Shown: piece by piece, positions 1 to 12,211 of the stretch
Layout: each line of letters begins with the position of its first letter
Position numbering within the stretch: the stretch's first letter is position 1
Assembly (NCBI RefSeq): GCF_003952665.1
Contig: NZ_CP017946.1
Location: forward strand, 124,001 to 188,000
Source: Bosea sp. Tri-49
Lineage (GTDB): Bacteria > Pseudomonadota > Alphaproteobacteria > Rhizobiales > Beijerinckiaceae
Reading direction: 5' to 3'
DNA length: 64,000 nucleotides
Notes under the pieces: generated by a model
Told to the model about the DNA's origin: nothing
Databases searched by the model: none
What the model saw: the letters and a program-made list of their open reading frames with translations, nothing else
Position numbers and translations under genes: made by a program

Positions 1-103
1 CCCGGTCGGCCGGGTGGACGTAGCGCCCGCCCGCAGCCTGGGCAGAGAGACCGGCCAGGCACAGCCCGGCGACGAGGGTCGAGAGAAGCGAAACGCGGCG
101 CAT
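1..103 (-). CDS. Exported protein, N-terminal fragment (runs off window)
   Basis: The reverse strand opens at an ATG (101-103) and stays open to the window edge. The 34 residues visible start with MRRVSLLSTLVAG, followed by a hydrophobic stretch and an AQA-like cleavage site, which is a Sec signal peptide. A GAGG stands about 5 bases upstream of the ATG. Only the signal peptide and about ten mature residues lie inside the window, so the product cannot be named. Confidence 0.6.
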   Translation of the reverse strand, partial: MRRVSLLSTLVAGLCLAGLSAQAAGGRYVHPADR

Positions 104-241
104 AGGGGCCTCGCGAAAGGGGGATCCGTTGCAAGCACGATGGCTGGGGGGGCGGCCACGGTCAAGGCGGATAGGCGGGGCGCCGCATGTCGAACGAGGC
201 CTGTGGCATTTCGATCCGGCCGCAGGCTAGGGCCAATAAAG

Positions 242-273
242 AAAAAAGGCCGGCGTCCCGAAGGAGCCGGCCT
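242..273 (-). terminator. Rho-independent terminator, minus strand
   Basis: The arms AGGCCGGC (247-254) and GCCGGCCT (266-273) form a perfect stem. On the minus strand the stem is followed directly by a run of T (242-247). It therefore ends a leftward transcript, but the nearest leftward gene (lysR at 561-1451) already has its own hairpin at 524-550. The terminator may close a small unrecognised transcript from 280-480. Confidence 0.65.
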
Positions 274-523
274 GAAAGTTTGAAACATCCAGCGCAAAAG
301 CGCCAAACATCTCAGAGGGGAACGGCTGGAACGAACTCAACGCCGGGAGGAGATGCGGAGCCCGTTCCGAACAACCGTGAGCTGAATATCGGGCAGACCC
401 TGCCTTTTCGCAATGCAGCATTGGTCGGGTCGGTTATGCGCTGGCAACATGACTTATTACTAGAATTCGTCACAATTGCCAGGAGACCGCGCGTGGCACG
501 CATGCGCAGCCGGCGTAAGGCAC

Positions 524-550
524 GGTGCTGCCGGATTTTCCGGCAGCACC
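524..550 (-). terminator. Hairpin after lysR
   Basis: Eleven-base-pair perfect stem: GGTGCTGCCGG (524-534) and CCGGCAGCACC (540-550) with a five-base loop, about ten bases past the stop of the leftward LysR gene. No T-run follows, so termination may be partial or Rho-assisted. Confidence 0.5.
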
Positions 551-560
551 TGCCTGTTGT

Positions 561-1451
561 TCAGTACGTCCAGCGCTGTGCCTTCTGGATCAGGAAATCG
601 CGGAAGACCTGCACGCGCGCGACCGACTTCATCTCCTCCGGATAGACCAGATAGCTCTCGAGCTGCGGCATCTCGGTCTCGCGCATCAGCTGCACGAGCG
701 GCGAGCCTGCCTCGATCAGATAATCGGGCAGGATGGCGATGCCTGCGCCCGAATCGACCGCACGCTTCATCGCCGTGATGTTGTTGACGGTGAGATGGAT
801 CGGTCGCGGGTTGCGCTGGTCGCGGCCAAGTGTGCCGAGCCAGTGCACCGCCGTCAGATAGGACGGCGAGGAGGCGCCGAAGGAGAGCAGCCGGTGATTG
901 TCGAGCTCCTCATAGCTCTTCGGCTCGCCGAAGCGCTTGATGTAGGCCGGCGAGCCATAGACGTGGAAGTGCACGGTGAAGAGCCGGCGCTGGATCAGGT
1001 CGGGCTGTTGCGGCTGGCGCAGGCGAATCGCGATGTCGGCCTCGCGCATCGAGAGGTCGAGTTCCTCGTCGGTGAGGATCAGCTCGACCTTGATGTCGGG
1101 GTAGAGATCGAGGAACTCGGCGAGGCGCGGCGTCAGCCAGTGGCCGCCGAGACCGCGCGTCGCGGTGACCTTGAGCTCGCCGGAGGGATGCTCGCGCGTC
1201 TCCGAGAGCTGGGCACGCGTTCGCTCCAGGCGCTGCGTCATCTCGCGCGCGGCGCGCCAGAGCAGCTCGCCCTGCTCGGTGAGAATGAGGCCGCGCGTGT
1301 GCCGATGGAACAGCGGCGCGCGCAATTCGCGCTCCAATGCCCCGATCTGACGACTGACTGCCGACTGGCTGAGACCCAGCCCGTCTCCGGCCTTGGTGAA
1401 GCTTCCCGATTCAGCAACCGTGTAGAAGATTCGGATGCGGTCCCAATCCAC
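561..1451 (-). CDS. LysR-family transcriptional regulator (trxB-linked)
   Basis: 296-residue LysR-type regulator. Residues 1-60 form the winged helix-turn-helix (SFTKAGDGLGLSQSAVSRQI), and the rest is a periplasmic-binding-like effector domain with the usual ILPDYLIEAG segment near the C-terminus. The start is GTG at 1451, chosen because the protein then begins MDWDRIRIF as in the family. It lies downstream of trxB on the same strand with a 142-base gap. The order trxB-lysR recurs in Hyphomicrobiales, but the targets of this regulator are unknown to me, and redox control is only suggested by the neighbour. A strong hairpin follows the stop. Confidence 0.85.
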   Translation of the reverse strand: MDWDRIRIFYTVAESGSFTKAGDGLGLSQSAVSRQIGALERELRAPLFHRHTRGLILTEQGELLWRAAREMTQRLERTRAQLSETREHPSGELKVTATRGLGGHWLTPRLAEFLDLYPDIKVELILTDEELDLSMREADIAIRLRQPQQPDLIQRRLFTVHFHVYGSPAYIKRFGEPKSYEELDNHRLLSFGASSPSYLTAVHWLGTLGRDQRNPRPIHLTVNNITAMKRAVDSGAGIAILPDYLIEAGSPLVQLMRETEMPQLESYLVYPEEMKSVARVQVFRDFLIQKAQRWTY

Positions 1452-1593
1452 CGCGTTCCCCCCGTGTTATGCGTTCAGCGCATGATGGGGGGATAGAGTT
1501 GTCCGGTCAACGACTCCTTTGCCGGGACGGTTGATTTTAGCCGTTAATATCGTGCTGGAACTGATCAATTCCAGTGATGGGAGCGGTTTTGAG

Positions 1594-2559
<966 letters not shown>

Positions 2560-2611
2560 TTATCTGGTTCCTGAGCCGGCACAAGCCGGTGATATTGGTA
2601 TCGGGGAGGCT

Positions 2612-3595
2612 TCATGCCAGCCCCATCGCAGCCTCGTGACGCCGCCAACCCTCGTAAACGGCGGCCGCAATCATTCCAGTCGAATCTAGCGGTTCGTAAG
2701 GGCCGCCTTCAAGCTTGCCCTGGAAGTGATGCACAGCGCCGTGGCGTTTCAGCGCCTCCAGGAACTTCGCCAGCTTGCCGTGGCCGCCATGCGGCTCGAA
2801 CACCAGGATCGGCGCGCCCGTCGCTGCCGCTTCGCCGATCATATTAGTCGAATCGGCGGTTGCGACGATGGCGTCGGCATTGGCGAGCAGCGGTACATAA
2901 GGATTGGCGCCGCTGCCATCCCACCACCAACCGCCATGGCGCCGGAAGACCTCGGCGATGGCGGCATCGAGAGCCGGCGGGGTTCGGCGCGAGCGTGAGC
3001 CCATCAGGGCGACGCCCGAAGCGGCGAGGGCGTCGAGCTGGTGCGCGAAGCGTTCGATGTCGTCCGGCCGGAAGCGATGGTGGCGGCTGTCGCCGCCGAC
3101 GAGCACGGCCGCGCGGGGCGAAGGCAGGGCGGCAAGCTCCGGCGGTGGCGCGGCGCGGGCGGCAGCGAGAGCTTCCGGCGCGAGCCGGTGCGGCGAGGTG
3201 ATCGTCACCAGCACGTTCTCGCCGCGCAGGCGGTCGTGCTCGGAAACCCAGATCAGGTCGGCGGCACCGGTGCCGATGCGGGGGTCTTTCAGAAAGACGG
3301 TGAAGGTCCGCTCGTTCGAGGCTTTCTTCACGGCACGCAGATAGGCGACGGCGCGGCGGCCCGAGGCGATGGCGATGTCGGGGAAGGGGGCTCGGATCGG
3401 GCTGCCTGGCCGGTCGGAGGCTTCGCGCGGATCTATCGGTCCGCGCGGCATCAGCCAGCTCCAGGGCCGGCCTGGATTGATCCGGCGGATCTCCGGGGTG
3501 ACGCCAATGCGCTCGGCGACGCCGAGGCATTGCACCTCGTCGCCGGCCTTGCCGTCGGTCAGCACCCAGAGGGAAGGCGTCGATTCTGGCGGCAC
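2612..3595 (-). CDS. Mitochondrial-fission ELM1-family protein
   Basis: 327 residues beginning PPESTPSLWVLTDGKAGDE after a GTG start. The opening LWVLTDGKAGDEVQ, the internal LVGGDSRHHRF and the late DSTNMIGEAAATG and FEPHGGHGK segments match the ELM1/DUF1022 family, which has a glycosyltransferase-B-like fold. In bacteria the family has no settled function; a role in envelope sugar chemistry is often guessed. It lies 52 bases upstream of trxB on the same strand, so cotranscription is possible. The start is not supported by a strong ribosome-binding site. Confidence 0.8.
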   Translation of the reverse strand: MPPESTPSLWVLTDGKAGDEVQCLGVAERIGVTPEIRRINPGRPWSWLMPRGPIDPREASDRPGSPIRAPFPDIAIASGRRAVAYLRAVKKASNERTFTVFLKDPRIGTGAADLIWVSEHDRLRGENVLVTITSPHRLAPEALAAARAAPPPELAALPSPRAAVLVGGDSRHHRFRPDDIERFAHQLDALAASGVALMGSRSRRTPPALDAAIAEVFRRHGGWWWDGSGANPYVPLLANADAIVATADSTNMIGEAAATGAPILVFEPHGGHGKLAKFLEALKRHGAVHHFQGKLEGGPYEPLDSTGMIAAAVYEGWRRHEAAMGLA

Positions 3596-3684
3596 GGCGG
3601 ACTGGCCCGGGTTTGACGTGGTCGACGCCTTGTATCGCGTCGATGGCGCGTCTACACCAGCGCGGCTGTTTTTCAGGAGGATTT

Positions 3685-4146
3685 GTGCGCGCCAAACTCG
3701 ACGAGATCGATCTCCGTATCCTGACGGAGCTGCAGAGCGACGGGCGCATGACCAATGTCGAGCTCGCGAGCCGGGTCGGCATCTCGCCGCCGCCCTGCTT
3801 GAGGCGCGTGCGCGCGCTCGAAGAGGCCGGGGTCATCACCGGCTATCGGGCGCTGCTCGACGAGCGCAAGCTCGGTATCGAAGTGGTGTGCTTCGCCTTC
3901 GTCCATCTCGCCAGCCAGGCCGAGGCCGATCTCGCCGCCTTCCAGGAGCGGATCCGCGAGTGGTCGCTGGTGCGCGAGTGCTGGACGCTGTCGGGCGATA
4001 TCGACTTCATCCTGAAATGCGTCGCGGCAGATCTGAAGGCCTTCCAGGACTTCGTCGCCGACCTGACGGCGCTGCCGAATGTGCGCAATGTCCGCACGGC
4101 GCTGGCGCTCGACCGGGTCAAGGACGCGCCGATCGCGCCGCTTTAG
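3685..4146 (+). CDS. Lrp/AsnC-family transcriptional regulator
   Basis: 153-residue regulator. Residues 1-60 form an AsnC-type helix-turn-helix (LDEIDLRILTELQSDGR, then NVELASRVGISPPPCLRRV) and the remainder is the ligand-sensing RAM domain with the family motif near LSGDIDFILKC. Start chosen at GTG 3685 because AGGAGG lies at 3675-3680; an earlier in-frame start at 3613 would add 24 residues without homology. It is divergent from the ELM1 gene, so it may act on that promoter. An amino-acid effector is likely from the family but not determined. Confidence 0.9.
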   Translation: MRAKLDEIDLRILTELQSDGRMTNVELASRVGISPPPCLRRVRALEEAGVITGYRALLDERKLGIEVVCFAFVHLASQAEADLAAFQERIREWSLVRECWTLSGDIDFILKCVAADLKAFQDFVADLTALPNVRNVRTALALDRVKDAPIAPL

Positions 4147-4155
4147 GGCGCTCGC

Positions 4156-4632
4156 TCAGTTGCCGACCGCGCGCCTGATCCACTGCGCATTGCTGGCGAC
4201 CAGCGCCTCGATCCGGCGCTGATCAGCGTCCGGCCGATACCAGGCGCCACCATAGCTCGGCGCCATGATCGCGAGGATAGGATAGCGGGCGATCTCGCGG
4301 CCATCGGCGCCGATCAAGCGCGCCTCGCTTTCGAGCGTGTCGTTGCCGAGCGTGACGGCCTGGCCGCCGGCATAACTCGTCAGATGGAGGCCGGTGACGG
4401 TGACCTGCAGGACCGCGCCGCGCCTGTCGTCGGCTGTGCGAAGGCTGGCGAGTTCGCGTTCCAGCCTCGGCTTGATCAGCGTGGCGGTGACGCTTTGTCC
4501 CTTGGCCGCCAGGGGCGAGGTGTCAATGCGGATTTCGCCGATCGCGACAGGCGAAGCGGTCCGGGCCGTCATCTGGCAGCCTGCCAGCAAGGCAGCGGCG
4601 AGGCTCGTCAGGACGATCCGGCGCGACAGCAT
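4156..4632 (-). CDS. Predicted lipoprotein, paralogue of the upstream gene
   Basis: 158 residues starting MLSRRIVLTSLAAALLAGCQ: a short basic n-region, a hydrophobic core and a LAGC lipobox, so cysteine 18 should be lipidated. The body matches its neighbour (4637-5119) in the pattern IGGIRVD/IGEIRIDTS at the start, a central beta region, and GGAWYRPDxDQRR near the C-terminus, then NAQWIRR. I do not know the function. It starts four bases after the neighbour's stop, which means one operon and a tandem duplication. Confidence 0.75.
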   Translation of the reverse strand: MLSRRIVLTSLAAALLAGCQMTARTASPVAIGEIRIDTSPLAAKGQSVTATLIKPRLERELASLRTADDRRGAVLQVTVTGLHLTSYAGGQAVTLGNDTLESEARLIGADGREIARYPILAIMAPSYGGAWYRPDADQRRIEALVASNAQWIRRAVGN

Positions 4633-4636
4633 TCTC

Positions 4637-5119
4637 TCAGGCGCCGAGATAGCGCCCGATCCACTGGGCGTTGTTCTCGAGCAGCGCGACGACGCGGCGT
4701 TGGTCGACATCCGGCCGGTACCAGGCGCCGCCCGAGGAGGAGAGCAGATGCGAGCGGACATCGCGGCTGAAGAGCACGCGGCCGCGGTCGATCACCTCGG
4801 CAAGGCTGTCCATATTGTCGTTGTCGCCAGCATCGCCGGCGCCGCCGGTGCCGGCCGAGCCGGTGAGCCAGAGTCCCTGCACGGTGACGTAAAGGGTCGG
4901 GCCGCCGCGCTGGCGTAGCGGTGCCAGCTGGCGCGCGAGCTCCTGCTCCATGGCGCGCGCGATCCTGGGGGCGTTCTCGCCCCAGCCCTGTGGGCCGAGC
5001 CGGCGTGCATCGACGCGGATCCCGCCGATGGCGATGCCTTGCGCCAGGGCCGGAAGCGAAGCGAGCCCGCCGGCGGCGAGCGCGGCGGACCCGGTGAGAA
5101 ATGCGCGGCGCGTGGTCAT
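4637..5119 (-). CDS. Tat-exported protein of unknown function, tandem paralogue
   Basis: 160 residues. The N-terminus MTTRRAFLTGSAALAAGG carries a twin-arginine motif (TRRAFLTG) and an ALAQ cleavage site, so the product should be exported by Tat and not lipidated. It shares SSGGAWYRPDVDQRR and NNAQWIGRY with the downstream lipoprotein. A low-complexity insert rich in Gly, Asp and Asn (around residues 95-110) is absent from the paralogue. The function is unknown. First gene of a two-gene operon; probably soluble in the periplasm. Confidence 0.75.
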   Translation of the reverse strand: MTTRRAFLTGSAALAAGGLASLPALAQGIAIGGIRVDARRLGPQGWGENAPRIARAMEQELARQLAPLRQRGGPTLYVTVQGLWLTGSAGTGGAGDAGDNDNMDSLAEVIDRGRVLFSRDVRSHLLSSSGGAWYRPDVDQRRVVALLENNAQWIGRYLGA

Positions 5120-5192
5120 GGGGCGGTCTCCGGCGGCAGGCTGATCTCTAATCTAGGGATTGCCGCCGGGCTGGCCAAGTCGCTCCGCTGTT

Positions 5193-5666
5193 TCAGCGGA
5201 AGGCGACGCTGACGACCTCGTAGGACTTGCCGCCGCCAGGCGTGTTGACGTGGACGGAATCGCCGACCTTCTTGCCGATCAAAGCGCGCGCGATCGGCGA
5301 GCCGATCGAGACTTTGCCGGACTTCACGTCCGATTCCGGCTCGCCGACGATCTGGTAGAGCTTCTCTTCCTCGGTATCGTCGTCGATCAGCTTGACGGTG
5401 GCGCCGAACTTGATCGTGTCGCCGCCGAGCTTGCTGATATCGATGATATCGGCGCGGCCGATCAGCGATTCGAGCTCCATGACACGGCCCTCGTTCAGCG
5501 ACTGGGCTTCCTTGGCGGCATGATACTCGGCGTTCTCCGAGAGGTCGCCCAGCGCGCGCGCTTCGGCGATCGCCTGGATGATCCGCGGGCGTTCGACCTG
5601 CTGGCGCTGCTTCAATTCGACCTCGAGCGCGGCGAAGCCGCCTGCCGTCATAGGAACCTTTTCCAT
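5193..5666 (-). CDS. greA: Transcription elongation factor GreA
   Basis: 157 residues, the normal length. The N-terminal coiled coil carries the acidic tip in [16 protein letters not shown] (around residues 40-56), and the C-terminal FKBP-like domain includes [16 protein letters not shown]. GreA enters the secondary channel of RNA polymerase and stimulates cleavage of backtracked transcripts. It lies downstream of carB on the same strand, with a hairpin and T-run at 5682-5718 between them, so readthrough from carB is likely reduced. Confidence 0.97.
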   Translation of the reverse strand: MEKVPMTAGGFAALEVELKQRQQVERPRIIQAIAEARALGDLSENAEYHAAKEAQSLNEGRVMELESLIGRADIIDISKLGGDTIKFGATVKLIDDDTEEEKLYQIVGEPESDVKSGKVSIGSPIARALIGKKVGDSVHVNTPGGGKSYEVVSVAFR

Positions 5667-5681
5667 CGTCCCGTCCCAGTT

Positions 5682-5718
5682 AAAAAACGAACACGCGCGC
5701 CGGCCATGGCCGACGCGC
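5682..5718 (-). terminator. Possible terminator between carB and greA
   Basis: On the minus strand a GC-rich stem (5695-5718, one G-U pair) is followed after about seven bases by six T (5682-5687). It sits just upstream of greA, so it may end the carB message or attenuate readthrough into greA. The gap between stem and T-run is longer than ideal. Confidence 0.4.
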
Positions 5719-5764
5719 CCGCATCGCTCCTGATCGTCAGAAAACTATTCCGCCGCGCGGCCGG

Positions 5765-9097
<3,333 letters not shown>

Positions 9098-9377
9098 GGT
9101 CTCGACCGGTTCCGTGCGGGCGCGCACGGCCCGTCCGATCGAAAGGAGCGGAGGCCAGCGCGTGCCCAAAGATGAATGCTAGGCGCTCGCTATAGACGGG
9201 GGAGGCGGCGGGGGGAAGCGGAAAGCGCTTCTTCCTGTCATGCGCGCACAGGCAGCGCGTTTCCCCCTTTGCGCAGTTGAGTGGCGGCGGGTGGGGTATA
9301 GCATCCGCTTCCGCGATGGCGTCGAGCCGGTTCGCGTCAGCTCCGGCCACGCCCTCCCCAACCAGAGGAGCTTGGCC

Positions 9378-10439
9378 ATGCGTCAATCCGATCCGCAAAA
9401 GCTGGATGCCCTTGTCGGACGTCTCGTCGGAGACGTCGGAGCCTGCGTCACCGGCTCGCTCATCGTTCTCGGTGATCAGCTCGGCCTCTACCGGGCGATG
9501 GCTGATGGCGAGCCCGTCACTGCTGCGGAACTCGCCGGCAGGACCGGCCTGAAGGAACGCTATGTCCGCGAATGGCTCTCGGCCCAGGCCGCCGCCGAGT
9601 ACATCCAATACGACGAGGGAAGCGACAGCTTCAACCTGTCGCCGGAGCAGGCCATGGCCTTCGCCGAGGAGGGCAGCCCGGCCTTCTTCGCCGGCGCCTT
9701 CGAGATCGTCCAGTCGATGTGGGTCGACGAGCCCAAGGTCGAAGAGGCCTTCAGGACCGGCAGCGGCCTCGGCTGGCACGAGCACAGCAACTGCCTGTTC
9801 CGCGGCACCGAGCGCTTCTTCCGTCCGGGCTACAACACCAATCTGGTGAACAGCTGGATTCCGGCGCTCGACGGCGTCAAGGCCAAGCTCGAAGCGGGAG
9901 CGGTGGTTGCCGATGTCGGCTGCGGCCATGGCGCCTCAACCATCCTGATGGCGCAGGCCTACCCGAAGTCGCGCTTCTACGCCTTCGACTATCACGGTCC
10001 CTCGATCGAAAAGGCGCGGGAGATAGCTGACAAGGCCGGCGTCGGCGATCGCATCGTCTTCGAGCGGGCCAGCGCCAAGGACTTCCCGGCGGCGAGCTAT
10101 GATCTCGTCGCCATGTTCGACTGCCTGCACGATATGGGCGATCCGGTCGGGGCCGGCCGCCATGTCAGGGAGACGCTGGCCGAAGACGGCACCTGGATGA
10201 TCGTCGAGCCCTTCGCCCACGACAAATTGAAGCAGAATATCAACCCGGTCGGCCGGATCTTCTACGGGGCGTCGACGATGATCTGCACGCCGGCCTCGCT
10301 GTCGCAGGAGGTCGGATTGGGGCTCGGGGCGCAGGCAGGCGAGATGCGGCTGCGCAAGGTTGCCTTGGACGCCGGCTTCACCCGCTTCCGCCGTGCCACC
10401 GAGACGCCGTTCAACATGGTGTTCGAGGTCAGGGCCTGA
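9378..10439 (+). CDS. Class I SAM-dependent methyltransferase with N-terminal winged helix
   Basis: 353 residues. Residues 15-80 look like a dimerisation winged helix (AELAGRTGLKERYVREWL), as in plant-type O-methyltransferases. The Rossmann methyltransferase follows, with motif I VADVGCGHGAS around residue 174 and the acidic AFDYHG motif. The substrate is unknown; the family is often annotated by its similarity to Rv2258c-type proteins. GAGGAG at 9365-9370 supports the ATG at 9378. It is a single gene, convergent with the MFS transporter. Confidence 0.85.
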   Translation: MRQSDPQKLDALVGRLVGDVGACVTGSLIVLGDQLGLYRAMADGEPVTAAELAGRTGLKERYVREWLSAQAAAEYIQYDEGSDSFNLSPEQAMAFAEEGSPAFFAGAFEIVQSMWVDEPKVEEAFRTGSGLGWHEHSNCLFRGTERFFRPGYNTNLVNSWIPALDGVKAKLEAGAVVADVGCGHGASTILMAQAYPKSRFYAFDYHGPSIEKAREIADKAGVGDRIVFERASAKDFPAASYDLVAMFDCLHDMGDPVGAGRHVRETLAEDGTWMIVEPFAHDKLKQNINPVGRIFYGASTMICTPASLSQEVGLGLGAQAGEMRLRKVALDAGFTRFRRATETPFNMVFEVRA

Positions 10440-10464
10440 ATTCGGCTACGACTGGAACGCAGAA

Positions 10465-10489
10465 CCCGCCCGCCAGGAAGGCGAGCGGG
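10465..10489. terminator. Shared hairpin between convergent genes
   Basis: CCCGCCCGCC (10465-10474) pairs with GGCGAGCGGG (10480-10489) with a single mismatch and a five-base loop. It sits between the converging methyltransferase and MFS genes. There is no clear T-run on either strand. Confidence 0.4.
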
Positions 10490-10514
10490 CTTGCGTCTCT
10501 CCGGGTGATCCAGC

Positions 10515-11726
10515 TCAGCGCACCGGCGGCGCGATTGCGATCTCGCTGACGCGGGCGGCTTCGCGCGCCGCCGCCTTTCGGCGCTGTGTTGCGATCAGCA
10601 ACAGGCCGAGCGCGCCGAGCTCGCAGGCGGCTCCGACGAAGCCGAGCTCCCAGGAGGCGCCATGGCGCAGCACCTGCTGGCCGAGCGCGGCGCCGGCGGC
10701 AATGCCGACATAGAGCGCCGAAGCGTTGAGCGAGAGCGCGACCACGACGGCATCGGGCGCCATCGCGGCGAGACGCGACATCTGCGAGGGATGTCCGGCC
10801 CAGCCGGCGCCGCTCCAGATCATCAGGATCACCGGCAGGACGAAGATCGCCACGGTCGGCGGCAAGGTCACCGCGACGAGCGAGGCGGCGGCGAGCGAGG
10901 TCGCGAGAAGGGTAAGCACGAAGGTCAGCGTCGGCACCGGGCCGAAGCGGTCGCTGGCCTGGCCGCCGAGCTGGTTGCCCAGCGCCGAGCCGATGCCGGT
11001 CAGCACCAGCGTCGCGCTTAGCCAGTGACCGGAAATGCCGGCATGGGCCGAGAGGAAGGGCGCGACATAGGTGTAGAGCGTAAAGGCGCCGGTGGTCCAA
11101 AGTGCGGTGGTGCCGAGTGCCAGCAGTACGTCGCCGCGGCGCGCGACCTGCAGCCGCTCGGCGAGTGTGTTGGCACCGCGCGGCAGGCCGGCCGGCATCT
11201 TGAACAGCAGGCCGGCGAGGGCGAGCGCGCCGAACAGCGCCACGACGAGGAAGGGGAAGTGCCAGCCTAGGGTGGCGACGGCGGTGCCGAGCGGCACGCC
11301 GAGGATTAGCGAGACGGTCATGCCGCCGGTGACCAGGGCGATGGCGCGGGCGCGGCGCTCAGGCGGGACCAGCGCGACCGCGACGGCGTTCGCCGCCGGC
11401 ATGAACACGCCGGAAGCGAGCGCCATGACGATGCGCGCCAGCATCAGCGAGGAGAAATCGCTGGTGAAGGCGGCGACGAGATTGGCGAGCGTGAACACCG
11501 TGAGCGAGCCGACGAGCACGAGCTTGCGGTCGAGATTGCCGAACAGCGTCGAGAGCACCGGTGAGCCGATGGCGTAGGCGATGGCGAAGATCGAGATCAG
11601 CAGGCCGGCGGTGTCGACGCTGACGCCGAAAGCGGCGGCGAGGTTCGGCAGGATGCCGGTGATGACGAGGCTGCCCGTGCCGATGGCGAAGGCGCCGCCG
11701 GCCAGCAAAAGAAGACGGATGTCCAT
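10515..11726 (-). CDS. MFS transporter, DHA1/AraJ-like efflux
   Basis: 403-residue inner-membrane protein with about twelve hydrophobic helices. The DHA1 drug-efflux family is indicated by the conserved loop 2-3 segment (GNLDRKLVLVG) and by the helix 4-5 region RIVMALASGVFMPAANAVAV. The substrate is unknown. Divergent from an ArsR-type repressor gene, with two matching TTCAA-N6-TTGAA palindromes between the two, so the exporter is very likely controlled by that regulator. Confidence 0.88.
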   Translation of the reverse strand: MDIRLLLLAGGAFAIGTGSLVITGILPNLAAAFGVSVDTAGLLISIFAIAYAIGSPVLSTLFGNLDRKLVLVGSLTVFTLANLVAAFTSDFSSLMLARIVMALASGVFMPAANAVAVALVPPERRARAIALVTGGMTVSLILGVPLGTAVATLGWHFPFLVVALFGALALAGLLFKMPAGLPRGANTLAERLQVARRGDVLLALGTTALWTTGAFTLYTYVAPFLSAHAGISGHWLSATLVLTGIGSALGNQLGGQASDRFGPVPTLTFVLTLLATSLAAASLVAVTLPPTVAIFVLPVILMIWSGAGWAGHPSQMSRLAAMAPDAVVVALSLNASALYVGIAAGAALGQQVLRHGASWELGFVGAACELGALGLLLIATQRRKAAAREAARVSEIAIAPPVR

Positions 11727-11758
11727 GGCAGAGCGCTCCGTGGGGACTTGCCGACTAT

Positions 11759-11774
11759 TTCAATGATCGTTGAA
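11759..11774. promoter_or_regulatory. ArsR-type operator, MFS side
   Basis: Palindrome TTCAATGATCGTTGAA, form TTCAA-N6-TTGAA, 33 bases upstream of the MFS start. The same arrangement recurs at 11810-11825 with centres 51 bp apart, close to five helical turns. Confidence 0.65.
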
Positions 11775-11809
11775 TCATGGGCGCCGGCTGGCCATGAGTC
11801 AATCCTAAA

Positions 11810-11825
11810 TTCAAGGATCATTGAA
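11810..11825. promoter_or_regulatory. ArsR-type operator, regulator side
   Basis: Palindrome TTCAAGGATCATTGAA, the second copy of TTCAA-N6-TTGAA in this intergenic region. It lies next to the 5' end of the regulator gene, consistent with autoregulation. Confidence 0.65.
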
Positions 11826-11863
11826 ACTTGTCAGGAGCGGCCGATGCAATTAAGCCGGAGGTG

Positions 11864-12211
11864 ATGAAGCAGCTTTTCCATCCCGAGATCGAGGACGTCC
11901 TCCCGGCTGACGTTTTCGCGGCGCTGGGCGATCCGATCAGGCTCGGCATCCTGGTTTCGCTCGCCGATTGCGACGAGATCGACAAGGCGCGCTGCGGCGC
12001 CTTCACCGAGCTCGCCTCGCCCTCGCTGCTCTCCTACCATTTCGCCAAATTGCGCGAGGCGGGGATGACCCGCTCGCGGGCGGAGGGGACGGTGCGCTTC
12101 CTCAGCATCCGCCGCGAGGAGTTCAACCGGCGCTTCCCCGGCCTGCTCGACAGCGTGATCGAGACGGCGCGGCGCGACCCGTCGGTACCGCGGATCAAGC
12201 TCGACGTCTGA
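11864..12211 (+). CDS. ArsR-type helix-turn-helix repressor
   Basis: 115-residue DNA-binding protein with a winged helix: the segment VFAALGDPIRLGILVSLAD is the ArsR signature, and SPSLLSYHFAKLREAGM is the recognition helix. No pair of cysteines is seen at the classic metal site. The start ATG at 11864 has GGAG three bases upstream; TTG at 11828 is the alternative and would add 12 residues. A six-codon frame (11844-11864) ends in TGATG on this ATG. Its stop abuts the convergent amidohydrolase stop. Confidence 0.82.
   Translation: MKQLFHPEIEDVLPADVFAALGDPIRLGILVSLADCDEIDKARCGAFTELASPSLLSYHFAKLREAGMTRSRAEGTVRFLSIRREEFNRRFPGLLDSVIETARRDPSVPRIKLDV

Larger units (their letters stand above)
104..560. 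other. Gap without a recognised gene; possible small RNA
   Basis: I see no recognisable protein gene. The stretch holds the minus-strand terminator at 242-273 and, upstream of it, short unconvincing reading frames on both strands. A leftward small transcript between about 480 and 242 would account for the orphan terminator; this is inference only. Confidence 0.35.
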
